Assembly: GCF_016107545.1 (NCBI RefSeq)
Contig: NZ_JABASS010000006.1
Span: forward strand, 62,001 to 126,000
Length of the DNA stretch: 64,000 nt
Direction of reading: 5' to 3'
Origin: Psychrobacter namhaensis
GTDB taxonomy: Bacteria; Pseudomonadota; Gammaproteobacteria; Pseudomonadales; Moraxellaceae
Shown here: positions 19,924-31,199 of the stretch, piece after piece
Layout of the letters: the number at the start of each line of letters is the position of its first letter
How positions within the stretch are numbered: position 1 is the first letter of the stretch
Notes under the pieces: generated by a model
What the model was told of the DNA's origin: nothing
The model's input: the letters and a program-made list of their open reading frames with translations, nothing else
Databases searched by the model: none
Translations under genes and position numbers: made by a program

Positions 19924-21468
19924 ATGCAACAATTGAATCCAGCGGAAATCAGTAACCTGATTAAGCAGCGTATTCAAGACCTTGATGCGGGTGCAACTGC
20001 AAAGAATGAAGGCACGATTGTCAAAGTATCTGACGGTATCGTGCAGATTCATGGTCTTGAAGATGCCATGTACGGCGAAATGATTGAGTTTGAAGGCGAA
20101 ATCTACGGAATGGCGCTCAACTTAGAGCGTGATTCTGTCGGCGCGGTAGTACTTGGTGATTACCTAAAGCTGCAAGAAGGTCAAAAAGCCTATTGTACTG
20201 GTCGTATTCTTGAAGTACCAGTAGGTCCTGAGCTGCTAGGCCGTGTTGTTGACGCTTTGGGTAATCCTATTGATGGCAAAGGTCCTATCGATGCCAAGAT
20301 GACTGATAAAGTCGAAAAAATTGCCCCAGGCGTAATCGACCGTCAGTCAGTAGATCAGCCAGTAATGACTGGTTATAAAGCCGTTGATACCATGATCCCA
20401 ATTGGTCGTGGCCAGCGTGAGCTTATCATTGGTGACCGTCAAACGGGTAAGACCGCGATGGCTATCGATGCAATCATCGCGCAGAAGACATCTGGTATTA
20501 AGTGTGTGTACGTCGCAATTGGTCAAAAACGCTCTACTATCGCTAACGTGGTACGTAAGCTTGAACAAACTGGTGCGTTAGAATACACCACTGTTGTGGT
20601 TGCTTCAGCATCAGAGCCAGCAGCACTACAGTACATCGCACCGTATTCAGGTTGTACGATGGGCGAATACTTCCGTGATCGCGGTGAAGATGCACTGATT
20701 GTATTTGATGACTTATCAAAACAAGCAGTCGCGTATCGCCAAATTTCACTACTATTACGTCGTCCACCAGGTCGTGAAGCTTATCCTGGTGACGTATTCT
20801 ATTTACACTCACGCTTACTTGAGCGTGCATCACGTGTGAATGCTGACTACGTAGAAAAATTCACCAATGGCGAAGTGAAGGGTAAAACAGGTTCTTTGAC
20901 CGCTCTACCTATCATTGAAACGCAAGCGGGTGACGTATCTGCGTTCGTACCAACCAACGTGATCTCAATTACTGATGGTCAGATTTTCTTAGAATCAAGC
21001 CTATTTAACTCAGGTATCCGTCCAGCAGTAAACGCTGGTATCTCGGTATCTCGTGTGGGCGGTGCAGCTCAGACTAAGATCATCAAAAAGCTATCTGGTG
21101 GTATCCGTACGGCTTTAGCTCAGTATCGTGAGTTGGCTGCGTTTGCTCAGTTCGCCTCAGATCTTGATGATGCCACTCGCGAACAGCTTGATCATGGTGA
21201 GCGTGTTACTGAACTCATGAAGCAAAAACAGTATCAGCCGATGTCAATCTCTGAACAAGCCGCGGTTATCTATGCGTCGAATGAAGGGTTTTTAGCGGAC
21301 GTACCTGTTGAAAAAATCGGTTCTTTCGAAGAAGCTTACTTACGTTATATGCATGATGAGCAAAGTGAATTGATGCGTGAGATTGATGACACTGCGAACT
21401 ACAACGATGATATCGCAGGTCGTTTAAAGTCAGCTTTAGAGACCTTTAAACAAAATCACAGTTATTAA
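19924..21468 (+). CDS. atpA: F1F0 ATP synthase subunit alpha
   Basis: A 514-residue subunit of the F1 hexamer carrying the non-catalytic nucleotide sites. The P-loop is GDRQTGKT at 170-177, and the C-terminal-domain signature [15 protein letters not shown] is intact. AAAGGAAACAAGGCA precedes the ATG. It follows atpH by 93 bp. Confidence 0.98.
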   Translation: MQQLNPAEISNLIKQRIQDLDAGATAKNEGTIVKVSDGIVQIHGLEDAMYGEMIEFEGEIYGMALNLERDSVGAVVLGDYLKLQEGQKAYCTGRILEVPVGPELLGRVVDALGNPIDGKGPIDAKMTDKVEKIAPGVIDRQSVDQPVMTGYKAVDTMIPIGRGQRELIIGDRQTGKTAMAIDAIIAQKTSGIKCVYVAIGQKRSTIANVVRKLEQTGALEYTTVVVASASEPAALQYIAPYSGCTMGEYFRDRGEDALIVFDDLSKQAVAYRQISLLLRRPPGREAYPGDVFYLHSRLLERASRVNADYVEKFTNGEVKGKTGSLTALPIIETQAGDVSAFVPTNVISITDGQIFLESSLFNSGIRPAVNAGISVSRVGGAAQTKIIKKLSGGIRTALAQYRELAAFAQFASDLDDATREQLDHGERVTELMKQKQYQPMSISEQAAVIYASNEGFLADVPVEKIGSFEEAYLRYMHDEQSELMREIDDTANYNDDIAGRLKSALETFKQNHSY

Positions 21469-21676
21469 TTTAACGGGTTAAGCCGAGTTGGTTATTACTG
21501 TCGTGTACAAAGTGGCGCGTTGTCTGTTTAGATACTTGCGCCACTGTTCTAACCATTACCGGTATTAGATCGCGTAATGCACAAGATATAACATGTTACT
21601 CTGTAAGAGTGATGTTGTGTATCAAATGATTGTCGCATGCGCCAATGCTTTTTAACCCTCTTATATTGGAATCATT

Positions 21677-22558
21677 ATGGCAAGCTTAAAAGAGATACGT
21701 GCCAAAGTCACCAGTATTAAAAGCACCCAAAAAATTACTCGTGCTATGCAAATGGTAGCGGCAAGTAAAATGCGCCGTGCCCAAGAGCGTATGGAAGTGG
21801 GTCGCCCGTATGCTGATAGTATGCGCCGGGTTATTTCACATTTGGTGCATGCTTCATCAGACTACAAACATCCGTATATGGTATCGCGTCCAGTCAATAA
21901 GGTTGGCTACATTGTCATTACCTCTGACCGCGGTCTGGCGGGTGGTTTGAATATTAACCTGTTCAAAGCTTTATCTAAAAGTATCCAAGATTATCAAGAT
22001 CAGTCTGTCCAAGCTGAATTTGCAGTCATTGGCGCTAAAGGTGTGAGTTTCTTTAAAAACTTTGGTGGCAAAGTCACCTCAGCGGTGACGGATTATGGCG
22101 ACAAACCAACGTTTGAGCAATTAAACGCACCTGTCCAAGCCATGCTTGAGGATTATAGTAACGGTAATTTAGACCGTATCTATGTGGTGTATAATCAGTT
22201 TGTTAATGCCATGACCCAAAAGCCAATAGTCAATCAGTTAGTGCCTCTGCCAGAGGACTCATTTGATGATGAAGACAGCGGCTTACAGACAGAACTTAGC
22301 TGGGATTACATCTACGAGCCTGACATCAAGACATTGATTGATGAATTGCTTGGTCGCTATATTGAGTCGATTGTTTATCAAGCGGTAATGGAAAACATTG
22401 CCTCTGAGCAGTCTTCACGTATGGTTGCGATGAAAGCGGCAACAGATAATGCTGGTGACCTTATTAACGATTTACAGTTGGTTTATAACAAGCTGCGTCA
22501 AGCGGCGATTACCCGAGAAATCTCGGAAATCGTTGGCGGTGCTGCTGCTGTTTCATAA
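21677..22558 (+). CDS. atpG: F1F0 ATP synthase subunit gamma
   Basis: The 293-residue central rotor shaft. It starts [20 protein letters not shown], continues with [18 protein letters not shown], and ends with the conserved [20 protein letters not shown] 208-bp spacer from atpA has no gene. It is followed 38 bp later by atpD. Confidence 0.97.
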   Translation: MASLKEIRAKVTSIKSTQKITRAMQMVAASKMRRAQERMEVGRPYADSMRRVISHLVHASSDYKHPYMVSRPVNKVGYIVITSDRGLAGGLNINLFKALSKSIQDYQDQSVQAEFAVIGAKGVSFFKNFGGKVTSAVTDYGDKPTFEQLNAPVQAMLEDYSNGNLDRIYVVYNQFVNAMTQKPIVNQLVPLPEDSFDDEDSGLQTELSWDYIYEPDIKTLIDELLGRYIESIVYQAVMENIASEQSSRMVAMKAATDNAGDLINDLQLVYNKLRQAAITREISEIVGGAAAVS

Positions 22559-22578
22559 TTGACTACACCTATATATAG

Positions 22579-24030
<1,452 letters not shown>

Positions 24031-24134
24031 GTTGTGTTAGCATTTGCTAAAAGGCAAATAGGTCATAATAAATCTATTTGCCACTAAGTAACGCATCGCA
24101 GTTTTGATTGTGTTTTGATCGTAAGGAGTTAAGT

Positions 24135-24551
24135 ATGGCAACGTTACAATGTCGCGTCGTAAGTGCTCGTGAAGAGTTGTATTCAGGCGAAATTAGCATG
24201 TTAATAGCTACTGGTACCGAAGGCGAGATTGGTGTATTGCCAGGTCATACACCGCTTATTACTTTGTTAAAGCCGGGTGCAATGCGAGTGCAGACACCAA
24301 ATGGTGAAGAAGAAGTGATTTATGTATCAGGTGGTGTGTTAGAAGTACAACCGAAGATGGTAACAGTATTGGCTGATACAGCCGTGCGTGCCCATAACCT
24401 TGACGAAAGCAAAATCGTTGAAGCACGCAAAAAAGCAGAGCAAATGCTGGTTAACCAATCTGATACGTTACAAACCAATGCGGCTCTGGCATCGCTTGCA
24501 GAATCAGTAGGACAGTTACAGACGATTCGTAAGTACAAAAACCGCGCTTAA
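24135..24551 (+). CDS. atpC: F1F0 ATP synthase subunit epsilon
   Basis: A 138-residue subunit. The start is the ATG at 24135, with AAGGAG at 24123-24128; an upstream in-frame start at 24108 would place the ribosome site inside the gene. The N-terminal beta-sandwich (GEIGVLPGHTPLITLLKPG) and the two-helix C-terminus (AEQMLVNQSD and later) regulate ATP hydrolysis. It is the last gene of the operon. Confidence 0.96.
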   Translation: MATLQCRVVSAREELYSGEISMLIATGTEGEIGVLPGHTPLITLLKPGAMRVQTPNGEEEVIYVSGGVLEVQPKMVTVLADTAVRAHNLDESKIVEARKKAEQMLVNQSDTLQTNAALASLAESVGQLQTIRKYKNRA

Positions 24552-24601
24552 TCTTATGGTTTAAAAGGCTAATGGTTTAATCTAGTCTGATAACCAATCA
24601 T

Positions 24602-24633
24602 AAAAAAACAGTCCATGATGGGCTGTTTTTTTT
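24602..24633 (+). terminator. Terminator of the atp operon
   Basis: AAAAAACAGTCC pairs with GGGCTGTTTTTT around ATGAT, with a T-run of eight. It lies 50 bp past atpC. Confidence 0.9.
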
Positions 24634-25163
24634 GTGCCTATGATTAATCCCATGGATTTTACGACTTATTCAATCAAGCATTTTGCTGCCGTTTACCTAA
24701 AGAAGATAAATGTTCCCAAAATATCTGTGTGATGGCATAGGAGCCAACTATTATTAAGAAATTTCTAAAAATGATACTGGCGACAACGACAATATATAGT
24801 TATATTAGAGACGATAGATAGTAAGTACTAAGTGAGAGTTAACAACACTGTGGTTGTGTGACTCGCTACGCGTGGCTGCCTGCATGGGCTAAATACTAAA
24901 GCGTGAATAAAAACCGCCTTACTCAAGGGTACGTCCTTAGAATGGATGATTTTTGGACGTAAACTAAAGTTTTAATCGGTGTAGTTTATAGGTTTTGTTA
25001 ACGACTATAAGCTATAGTACAGGAAGCCGTAGGTTTAATAGTATACTGTGCTACCAAGTTTGTAACAGCTATACGAACATCAATTGTGCCACTGTATGGT
25101 GCTATTAATTTTACCGCTCTTACTTTTACTGCTTTTAAATTAGATGTATTAGAGGATATAACA
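24634..25163. other. Long spacer upstream of bfmR
   Basis: There is no supportable gene in this 530-bp stretch. It is AT-rich and probably holds the bfmR promoter and any autoregulatory sites. Candidate -10 hexamers such as TATAGT near 25014 occur, but no clear -35 is paired with them. Confidence 0.4.
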
Positions 25164-25880
25164 ATGACAACGACTGAAGAAGACAACACCCCCCGAATTT
25201 TGATTGTTGAGGATGATGAGCGTCTGGCCATGTTGACTCAAGATTACTTGGTCAAAAATGGTTTAGAAGTAGCCATTGAAACTGATGGCAACCGTGCGAT
25301 TCGCCGTATCGTGAATGAACAGCCAGATATGGTCGTGCTTGATGTCATGCTTCCTGGTAGCGATGGTCTGACGGTGTGCCGTGAAGTTCGCCCCCATTAT
25401 CAAAACCCTATTTTGATGTTGACGGCTCGTACTGAAGACATGGATCAAGTACTAGGTCTTGAGATGGGTGCTGATGACTATGTTGCAAAGCCAGCTCAGC
25501 CACGCGTATTGCTTGCTCGTATTCGTGCTTTACTCCGTCGCTCAGAAAATGCGCCGTCAGAAGATGTCCCACAGCGCTTAGAGTTTGGTGAATTGGTCAT
25601 CGATAATGGTGGTCGTTCAGTCAACCTAGGTGATGAGTTGGTTGATTTCACGAGTGCAGAGTATGACCTACTGTGGTTGCTCGCTTCTAATGCTGGCCGA
25701 ATTTTGTCACGCGAAGATATTTTTGAGCGCCTACGTGGTATCGAGTATGATGGGCAGGATCGCTCAATTGATGTACGTATCTCACGCATTCGTCCAAAAA
25801 TTGGTGATGATCCAGAAAACCCAAAGCGCATTAAAACCGTTCGTAGTAAGGGTTATTTGTTTGTGAAGGAAGGCAATTAA
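25164..25880 (+). CDS. bfmR: Response regulator BfmR (OmpR/RstA type)
   Basis: A 238-residue OmpR-family regulator; AGAGGA precedes the ATG at 25164. The receiver domain has the acidic pocket EDDE, the phosphoacceptor Asp60 in VVLDVMLPG and the lysine in YVAKPAQP. The C-terminal winged helix has FTSAEYDLLWLLASNAG and DVRISRIRPKIGDDPE. As recalled, the sequence and length match Acinetobacter BfmR very closely; that protein controls biofilm pili, capsule and envelope stress responses. It is paired with bfmS 314 bp downstream, but a strong terminator lies between them. Confidence 0.93.
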   Translation: MTTTEEDNTPRILIVEDDERLAMLTQDYLVKNGLEVAIETDGNRAIRRIVNEQPDMVVLDVMLPGSDGLTVCREVRPHYQNPILMLTARTEDMDQVLGLEMGADDYVAKPAQPRVLLARIRALLRRSENAPSEDVPQRLEFGELVIDNGGRSVNLGDELVDFTSAEYDLLWLLASNAGRILSREDIFERLRGIEYDGQDRSIDVRISRIRPKIGDDPENPKRIKTVRSKGYLFVKEGN

Positions 25881-25925
25881 GTCTGTTTTTCTCAGACAGT
25901 ATCTTGTTGATTATGACCGTAAAAT

Positions 25926-25953
25926 AAAAAACCAGCTTACCTGCTGGTTTTTT
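25926..25953 (+). terminator. Terminator after bfmR
   Basis: AAAAACCAGC pairs with GCTGGTTTTT around TTACCT, with a seven-base T-run, 45 bp past bfmR. It implies bfmS has its own promoter or depends on read-through. The remaining spacer to 26194 has no gene. Confidence 0.9.
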
Positions 25954-26194
25954 TGTGGCTAAATTTTAATTTTTAAACTTAAATACAGCATTATGTGTTT
26001 TAATTAAGCAATTATTGTGGGTGCTGTACAAAAACAGATGTATCAATGCCGTTTTAGGCGATGATCATACATCCGTTAAAGTACAGCAGTCAGAATGGCT
26101 CTTTATTCAACAGTGCGCGATATCATTTATAATGCAGCCTTTAGTGGCTAAATGATATCAGCAGTTTTTATTTATTAAGTTGGTCACGGCACGT

Positions 26195-27883
26195 ATGTCA
26201 TTAGTTTCTTCTTTAAAACACAGTATCTTCGTTCGTATTTATGCTGGACTACTTATAGTCTGTTTATGTGTGGCGTTATTTGCTCAGCTGTTGATGGATA
26301 CAATCAATAAAGAACGCGTGCAGTCCTACCGTGAAAACATGGCCATGGGCGCTTTTCATCTGGTCAGTGAAGGTATTTCACATCAAGACAATGAAGAGCA
26401 GCGTGAGTATTGGCTGTCCGATGCCAGTAGCTTATTTGGCTCACAATTTCGTGTTGTACCTATTAGTGAGATAGATTTTAACGCCAGTGAACTGCGACGT
26501 TTTGAAAATGACAAAACGGTCGTTCGTTATGTCACTCAACCTATGTATGCTGATGTCTATTATCGTCTGCCAGATGACCAAAGCGTTTTAACCGCAAGGA
26601 TATCACAAGTAACTGAGCAGCAAGTACGGGCAATCGCTGTGTTCTTGTTGGATGATTTGTCTTATTACATGACGTTGTCTGACAAACGGGCACGCTTGGC
26701 TCAGCTCGAAAAAAAGTTCTCCTTTCCATTAGAATTTAAAGCCGTCAACGCGCTTGATTTGGATACCGATCAGCTGGCGCGCTTACGCCGTGATGAAGTC
26801 GTCATCTCGTTACAGGACACCAATAGCAGCAAAAGTAATTCAGCTATCAAGGTAATAGTGCCGTCTGAGATTAACGACATGGCAATTTTGATCGGTCCTG
26901 TGCCACTGTTTAATTGGTATCCCCTTAATTTGATTATTAGTATGATTCTTATCAGCATGTTTTTAATCAGCTTGGGTGTGTATGCGCTTATTTTCCCTCT
27001 CGAACGCAAACTACAATTGATACAAGTCGGGGTTAATGAGGTCAGTAAAGGCAACCTTGATATTCAAGTTCAGGTACTGGGACAGGATGAGATTGCTCGT
27101 CTGTCAGCGACCTTTAACGCCATGACCTCGCATATCAAGCGTTTGATTGAATCACAGCGAGAGTTGACGCGTGCCGTGTCCCATGAGCTGCGTACCCCTG
27201 TTGCGCGTATTCGCTTTGCCGTAGATATGCTGGCTGATACGGATGATGAGGACTCACGCTTTATGCAGCGTGACTATATCGATGAAGACATTGAATCGCT
27301 GAATGGTTTGATTGATGAGATTTTGACCTATGCCAAGCTTGAAGAGGGGTCACCAAAACTGGATTTAGAACCAGTGAATCTAAGAGAGCTACTTGAGCAG
27401 ATTGAACGTGAAACCAATGCTCTAGGCAAACCTATCAAAATTGTGACTAAATTACCCAGTGCTAAAGTCACGGCAGTCGCAGATCGACGTTATTTACACC
27501 GTGTGATTCAGAACCTCGCAGGTAATGCGTTACGTTATGCAGAAACGACGATTATCATTAGTGCGGGCGTCAAAAAAGGCAATGCCTTTGTGAGTGTAGA
27601 AGATGATGGTCATGGTATTCCTGAAGCAGATCGCGAAAAGGTGTTTATTCCGTTTTCACGGTTAGATGACAGTCGTACACGCGCATCAGGTGGCTATGGT
27701 CTGGGCTTGTCTATTGTGTCGCGCATTGCCTTTTGGTTTAATGGCAGTATGAAGGTAAACGAAAGCCAAGAGCTTGGTGGTGCCCGATTTGTCATGACTT
27801 GGCCCATCAAACCACTGACACAAATTCTGGCGGCTGATGAATTGACGCAAGAAAAAAGCGAGCGTGACTTTGAAGTGAAATAG
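26195..27883 (+). CDS. bfmS: Sensor histidine kinase BfmS
   Basis: A 562-residue inner-membrane kinase. TM1 is about 10-32, a periplasmic sensor of about 210 residues follows, and TM2 is about 245-270. HAMP is next, then the H-box VSHELRTPVARIR with His near residue 330. The N box is LAGNALRYAE, and the G boxes are EDDGHGIPEADRE and GGYGLGLSIVSRI. It should phosphorylate and dephosphorylate BfmR. The ATG at 26195 has no strong Shine-Dalgarno, and a TTG at 26180 is possible. A 13-bp repeat duplicates the sequence around its stop codon. Confidence 0.92.
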   Translation: MSLVSSLKHSIFVRIYAGLLIVCLCVALFAQLLMDTINKERVQSYRENMAMGAFHLVSEGISHQDNEEQREYWLSDASSLFGSQFRVVPISEIDFNASELRRFENDKTVVRYVTQPMYADVYYRLPDDQSVLTARISQVTEQQVRAIAVFLLDDLSYYMTLSDKRARLAQLEKKFSFPLEFKAVNALDLDTDQLARLRRDEVVISLQDTNSSKSNSAIKVIVPSEINDMAILIGPVPLFNWYPLNLIISMILISMFLISLGVYALIFPLERKLQLIQVGVNEVSKGNLDIQVQVLGQDEIARLSATFNAMTSHIKRLIESQRELTRAVSHELRTPVARIRFAVDMLADTDDEDSRFMQRDYIDEDIESLNGLIDEILTYAKLEEGSPKLDLEPVNLRELLEQIERETNALGKPIKIVTKLPSAKVTAVADRRYLHRVIQNLAGNALRYAETTIIISAGVKKGNAFVSVEDDGHGIPEADREKVFIPFSRLDDSRTRASGGYGLGLSIVSRIAFWFNGSMKVNESQELGGARFVMTWPIKPLTQILAADELTQEKSERDFEVK

Positions 27884-27928
27884 TGAAGTGAAACAGTATC
27901 GTCGTATCGTCGTATCGTCGTATCGTCG
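27871..27928. repeat. Short tandem repeats at the 3' end of bfmS
   Basis: Two adjacent arrays are present. TGAAGTGAAAYAG occurs twice (27871-27883 and 27884-27896), the first copy containing the bfmS stop. It is followed directly by four perfect copies of TATCGTCG (27897-27928) and a partial fifth. Slippage-prone repeats such as these often vary in copy number between strains. Confidence 0.9.
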
Positions 27929-28068
27929 TATTGGCTCATTGATCTTCTTTAGTTAAAATAGGGTTAACGTAATCAATGGGTTATGGGGTAGGCTGACTAC
28001 ATAGGTCGACTGATTATCGGTAAACTGATGGTTTTGAAAAGTAGCTTGCAAGTATAGGAGAGCAAAGC

Positions 28069-28248
28069 GTGCCATATTTATTTGGTGGTTTGATAGTTCT
28101 GAATGCGCTAACGTTGGGTTATTACCTATTCTTGCAGCAGCCATCGACTACACAAACGTTAAAAGCGGCAAAAGACGACATAACGCAGCCCTTAGCGTTT
28201 ACCAATAGTGCCAAATATATTCCGCCTGTCATTGGAACGAAAGACTAG
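28069..28248 (+). CDS. Small predicted membrane protein (59 aa)
   Basis: A GTG start at 28069 is preceded by AGGAG at 28056-28060 with eight-base spacing. The product opens with MPYLFGGLIVLNALTLGYY, a single strong membrane span, followed by a polar 35-residue tail that ends VIGTKD. Residue composition and the hydrophobic/polar split are protein-like, and no other gene occupies the spot. It lies between bfmS and the convergent envZ-like gene. The family is not recognised. It might be a small partner of one of the two kinases, but nothing in the sequence proves that. Confidence 0.6.
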   Translation: MPYLFGGLIVLNALTLGYYLFLQQPSTTQTLKAAKDDITQPLAFTNSAKYIPPVIGTKD

Positions 28249-28316
28249 GCCGTACGGCTTCAAACCACCGTAAAAAAAATATGTAAAGACTTCTTTAGAT
28301 GTCCACTCCTGCATTT

Positions 28317-29795
28317 TTAGGCATCTTTACCCGATGTCAGGTCGTGAGAGACAGGGGTTTTCTCTGTATCAGCGGCCACCGTCTTATCCCCAGCAACCTT
28401 GGAGAGTAGGGGAATACGCACGCACACTTGTAAGCCACCATCAGGATGGTTGATGGCTTCCACGGCCCCGTGGTGCAGACGCGCGATACGCCCTACAATG
28501 GCAAGACCTAGCCCGCTACCTTGGGTGGTACGCGCTGTCTCTCCACGCTCAAAGGGCTGCATAATCCTCTCTAGTTGATCTTCTGCCACCCCATCACCGC
28601 AGTCACGCACACATATCACTAACTGTTCTTGTGCTTCTTTATTGACAGCACTCTCGCTGACCACATCGCTGTCTGCTTCTGGCGCGGTTTCTGTGAAAGT
28701 TGGCACGACCGTCGCTGACAGATAAATTGGTGGTTTACCGTAGCGCTTCGCATTGTTTACCAAATTGATAATGAGACGTTTGATAGACATGGGACGGACG
28801 GGGACCACTTTGTGACACTCTGATTGGTAAACAAATTCCATCGGCGAAAACTGCACCATAATTTCATTAAATATGGTATCCAAATTGGTTAGGCTGACCG
28901 GTTCATCGGAGCCATCTTTCATAAATGAGATAAATTGCTCCAAAATAGCGTCCATATCTTCAATATCGTAAATCAACCCTTCTCGAAAAAAGTCATCTGG
29001 CAGCATCTCGGCGGTCAAGCGCATGCGCGTCAATGGGGTACGCAGGTCATGTGAGATACCAGCCAGCATGATCGTTCGTTCTTTTTGCGCCTGATTTAAA
29101 GTGGTAAATAAACGGTTGAACGCCATGTTTACTTGACGTATCTCGGTAGGACCTTTTTGCGTGGGTAATGTGGTGGCATGTCCAAGGCGAATATAGTTGG
29201 TTGCTGCACGCTGTAAATATCGTAGCGGACGATTTAGTTGCCGTGCGAGTAAAATAATGGTTAAGAGGGACAAAATCGGCAGGCCAATAAGGAACAGTAC
29301 CAGCAACCCTGGACTGTATTGAGAGTAATAAACCACCGGTTCGCGAATCCAAAAACTGTTATCGCGGCTGTCTTGTACCCAAAGTTGCGGCGTTGGTTTA
29401 AATTTAAAATACACCTCAACAGGACGACCCAACTGCGCGCCGATTTCGCGTTGGAGCACATCGGTAAAGACGCCAACAAAGGCCTTATCAGAAACCTCTG
29501 GAAAGTCATTAGGATTATTCACCACCACCACATGGGAATGCTGGTAAATCCATTGACGCACCTTAGGCCGATTTTGCCAGTCTTCATTGACGCTGTTCAT
29601 TAACTGCAGCTCGCTTGTCAGGTAGCGCGCATGGTTTTTTAGCTCGGGCAAATACAGGCTGCGCCAAAAAAACAGAATCGACAAACTGACACTGATAAGA
29701 ACGATAAAAGCGACCATCAAGGTTGTCAACCAAGTGTTAGAGTAAGAGCGTGGCAGCCAACCTTTACGACGGGGTTTTGGGTTTGGGGTGGTCAT
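28317..29795 (-). CDS. envZ: EnvZ-type osmosensor histidine kinase, without adjacent ompR
   Basis: The protein has 492 residues from the ATG at 29795; a longer frame to 29834 lacks a better start. TM1 is about 23-45, a periplasmic domain of about 110 residues follows, TM2 is about 163-185, and HAMP is next. The H-box AGISHDLRTPLTRMRL (His249) closely resembles EnvZ. The N box is LVNNAKRYG and the G boxes are VRDCGDGV and GSGLGLAIVGRI. A 20-residue acidic insert lies between the N and G1 boxes. In E. coli and Acinetobacter envZ follows ompR; here the gene upstream is the divergent rpsP operon, so the kinase stands alone. Confidence 0.88.
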   Translation of the reverse strand: MTTPNPKPRRKGWLPRSYSNTWLTTLMVAFIVLISVSLSILFFWRSLYLPELKNHARYLTSELQLMNSVNEDWQNRPKVRQWIYQHSHVVVVNNPNDFPEVSDKAFVGVFTDVLQREIGAQLGRPVEVYFKFKPTPQLWVQDSRDNSFWIREPVVYYSQYSPGLLVLFLIGLPILSLLTIILLARQLNRPLRYLQRAATNYIRLGHATTLPTQKGPTEIRQVNMAFNRLFTTLNQAQKERTIMLAGISHDLRTPLTRMRLTAEMLPDDFFREGLIYDIEDMDAILEQFISFMKDGSDEPVSLTNLDTIFNEIMVQFSPMEFVYQSECHKVVPVRPMSIKRLIINLVNNAKRYGKPPIYLSATVVPTFTETAPEADSDVVSESAVNKEAQEQLVICVRDCGDGVAEDQLERIMQPFERGETARTTQGSGLGLAIVGRIARLHHGAVEAINHPDGGLQVCVRIPLLSKVAGDKTVAADTEKTPVSHDLTSGKDA

Positions 29796-30053
29796 ATAAA
29801 TCCAACATGTTGGGAGATATTTTATTAAACTCAAAGTAGAGATAACGACTTGTCTGACTACTTTTAAAGCACAGTTTCATTCTTCTAAGGATGAGAGCGA
29901 TCATTTTAATGATTGACAGTGCTATGATGCTATAGAGTAGCACAATAAACCAACAACACGACTGGTTGAAATTCACCCCTGTTATCAATAATGTTTTACA
30001 TGGATGGGCATTTAAGCTATTGTTAATAAATAATTAAATAAGCGCAGTTTATG

Positions 30054-30082
30054 TTTTCAATGAATCAAGACTGTGATATAAT
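30054..30082 (+). promoter_or_regulatory. Probable sigma-70 promoter of the rpsP operon
   Basis: TTTTCA and a perfect TATAAT are separated by 17 bases, 40 bp upstream of the rpsP ATG. The -35 is weak, and the surroundings are AT-rich. Confidence 0.5.
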
Positions 30083-30121
30083 TATGCCCTTTTTGGTATA
30101 CCTGCGAAAGAGAGAATTCAC

Positions 30122-30391
30122 ATGGTTGTTATTCGTTTAGCACGGGGCGGTGCCAAGAAACGCCCATTTTATCAAGTAGTTGTTGCTGATCAACGCCGCG
30201 CGCGTGACGGTCGCTATATTGAAAACATCGGCTTTTTTAACCCACTCGCTAAAGAGTCTGAAGAAGCAGTACGCCTAAATATGGAAGCGTACAATGCGTG
30301 GATCGCAAAAGGTGCACAACCTTCAGATCGCGTTGCTTCATTGGTAAAATCTTACAACAAGTCTGCCGCTCAAACTGAAGCAACTGCTTAA
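30122..30391 (+). CDS. rpsP: 30S ribosomal protein S16
   Basis: An 89-residue small-subunit protein. It begins [20 protein letters not shown] and contains [17 protein letters not shown], both diagnostic. It is first in the rpsP-rimM-trmD-rplS operon; AAAGAGAGAATTCAC precedes the ATG. Confidence 0.98.
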   Translation: MVVIRLARGGAKKRPFYQVVVADQRRARDGRYIENIGFFNPLAKESEEAVRLNMEAYNAWIAKGAQPSDRVASLVKSYNKSAAQTEATA

Positions 30392-30558
30392 GTTTTTTGC
30401 TGTCACTGAGATGCTGGTAACACGTTTATAAGCATGACTCAGAAGACTTTAGAATACATAGCGTAACTGGTTTGACCAGGGTGCGCCATTAACTGTTTAT
30501 CGCTTTTGACTCAATTGTCCTTTACAGTTGGTGTTTTAATCATTTTAGGTTAGCCGTT

Positions 30559-31092
30559 ATGTCATCTACTCCAAACGCTAGTTCCCTTATGAAGATCGGT
30601 CAGCTTAAGAAGCCTTATGGCATCAAAGGCTGGCTTTGGGTGTTTAGCGATACTGATGATCGTACGGCCATATTTGACATGCAGCCGTGGTGGATGAAAA
30701 CCGCCACTGGCATGAAACCTTTGACTGTGAAAGCTTGGCGTGAACAAGGAGTAGGAATTGTCGCTCAATTTGAGCAAATTCCTGATCGTAATGTTGCTGA
30801 GACCATGAACGGGGTGACCGTTTGGGTTGAACAAGACGTTTTGCCTGAGACAGCAGAAGACGAATATTATTGGTCGGATTTGGTCAGTCTGCGCGTGATA
30901 AACGAGCAGGATGAGTATCTAGGCAATATTACTGAAATGTTTGAAACCGGCGCCCATGACATCATGCGGGTAACGGCAAATTCAGACAGTTTGGATAGTG
31001 AAGAGCGCCTGATTCCATGGCACAAGCAAACTGTGATAGAGGTCGATATGACTGAAAAAACAGTGCGGGTGGCGTGGCCAAGTGACTATTAA
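30559..31092 (+). CDS. rimM: Ribosome maturation factor RimM
   Basis: A 177-residue 16S rRNA processing factor that helps mature the 30S head around S19. The N-terminal beta-barrel starts IGQLKKPYGIKGWLWVFS, and the C-terminal PRC-barrel has EYYWSDLVSLRV and RLIPWHKQTVIEVD. It is second in the ribosomal operon, 167 bp after rpsP. AGGTTAG precedes the ATG. Confidence 0.96.
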   Translation: MSSTPNASSLMKIGQLKKPYGIKGWLWVFSDTDDRTAIFDMQPWWMKTATGMKPLTVKAWREQGVGIVAQFEQIPDRNVAETMNGVTVWVEQDVLPETAEDEYYWSDLVSLRVINEQDEYLGNITEMFETGAHDIMRVTANSDSLDSEERLIPWHKQTVIEVDMTEKTVRVAWPSDY

Positions 31093-31199
31093 TATCGTAC
31101 TTAGTGATATCGTTTCTGGTGGTATCGCTTCTGGCTTTTTAGTCAGACGGCATTAGTTTTCACACCGATTGTTTTAGCCTTAAGGTAAGTAGACATCAG

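Noticed and set aside
27897-27928. CRISPR-like repeat array
   Set aside because: The units are 8 bp, directly adjacent and without spacers, so this is a microsatellite and not a CRISPR. No cas genes are present in the window.
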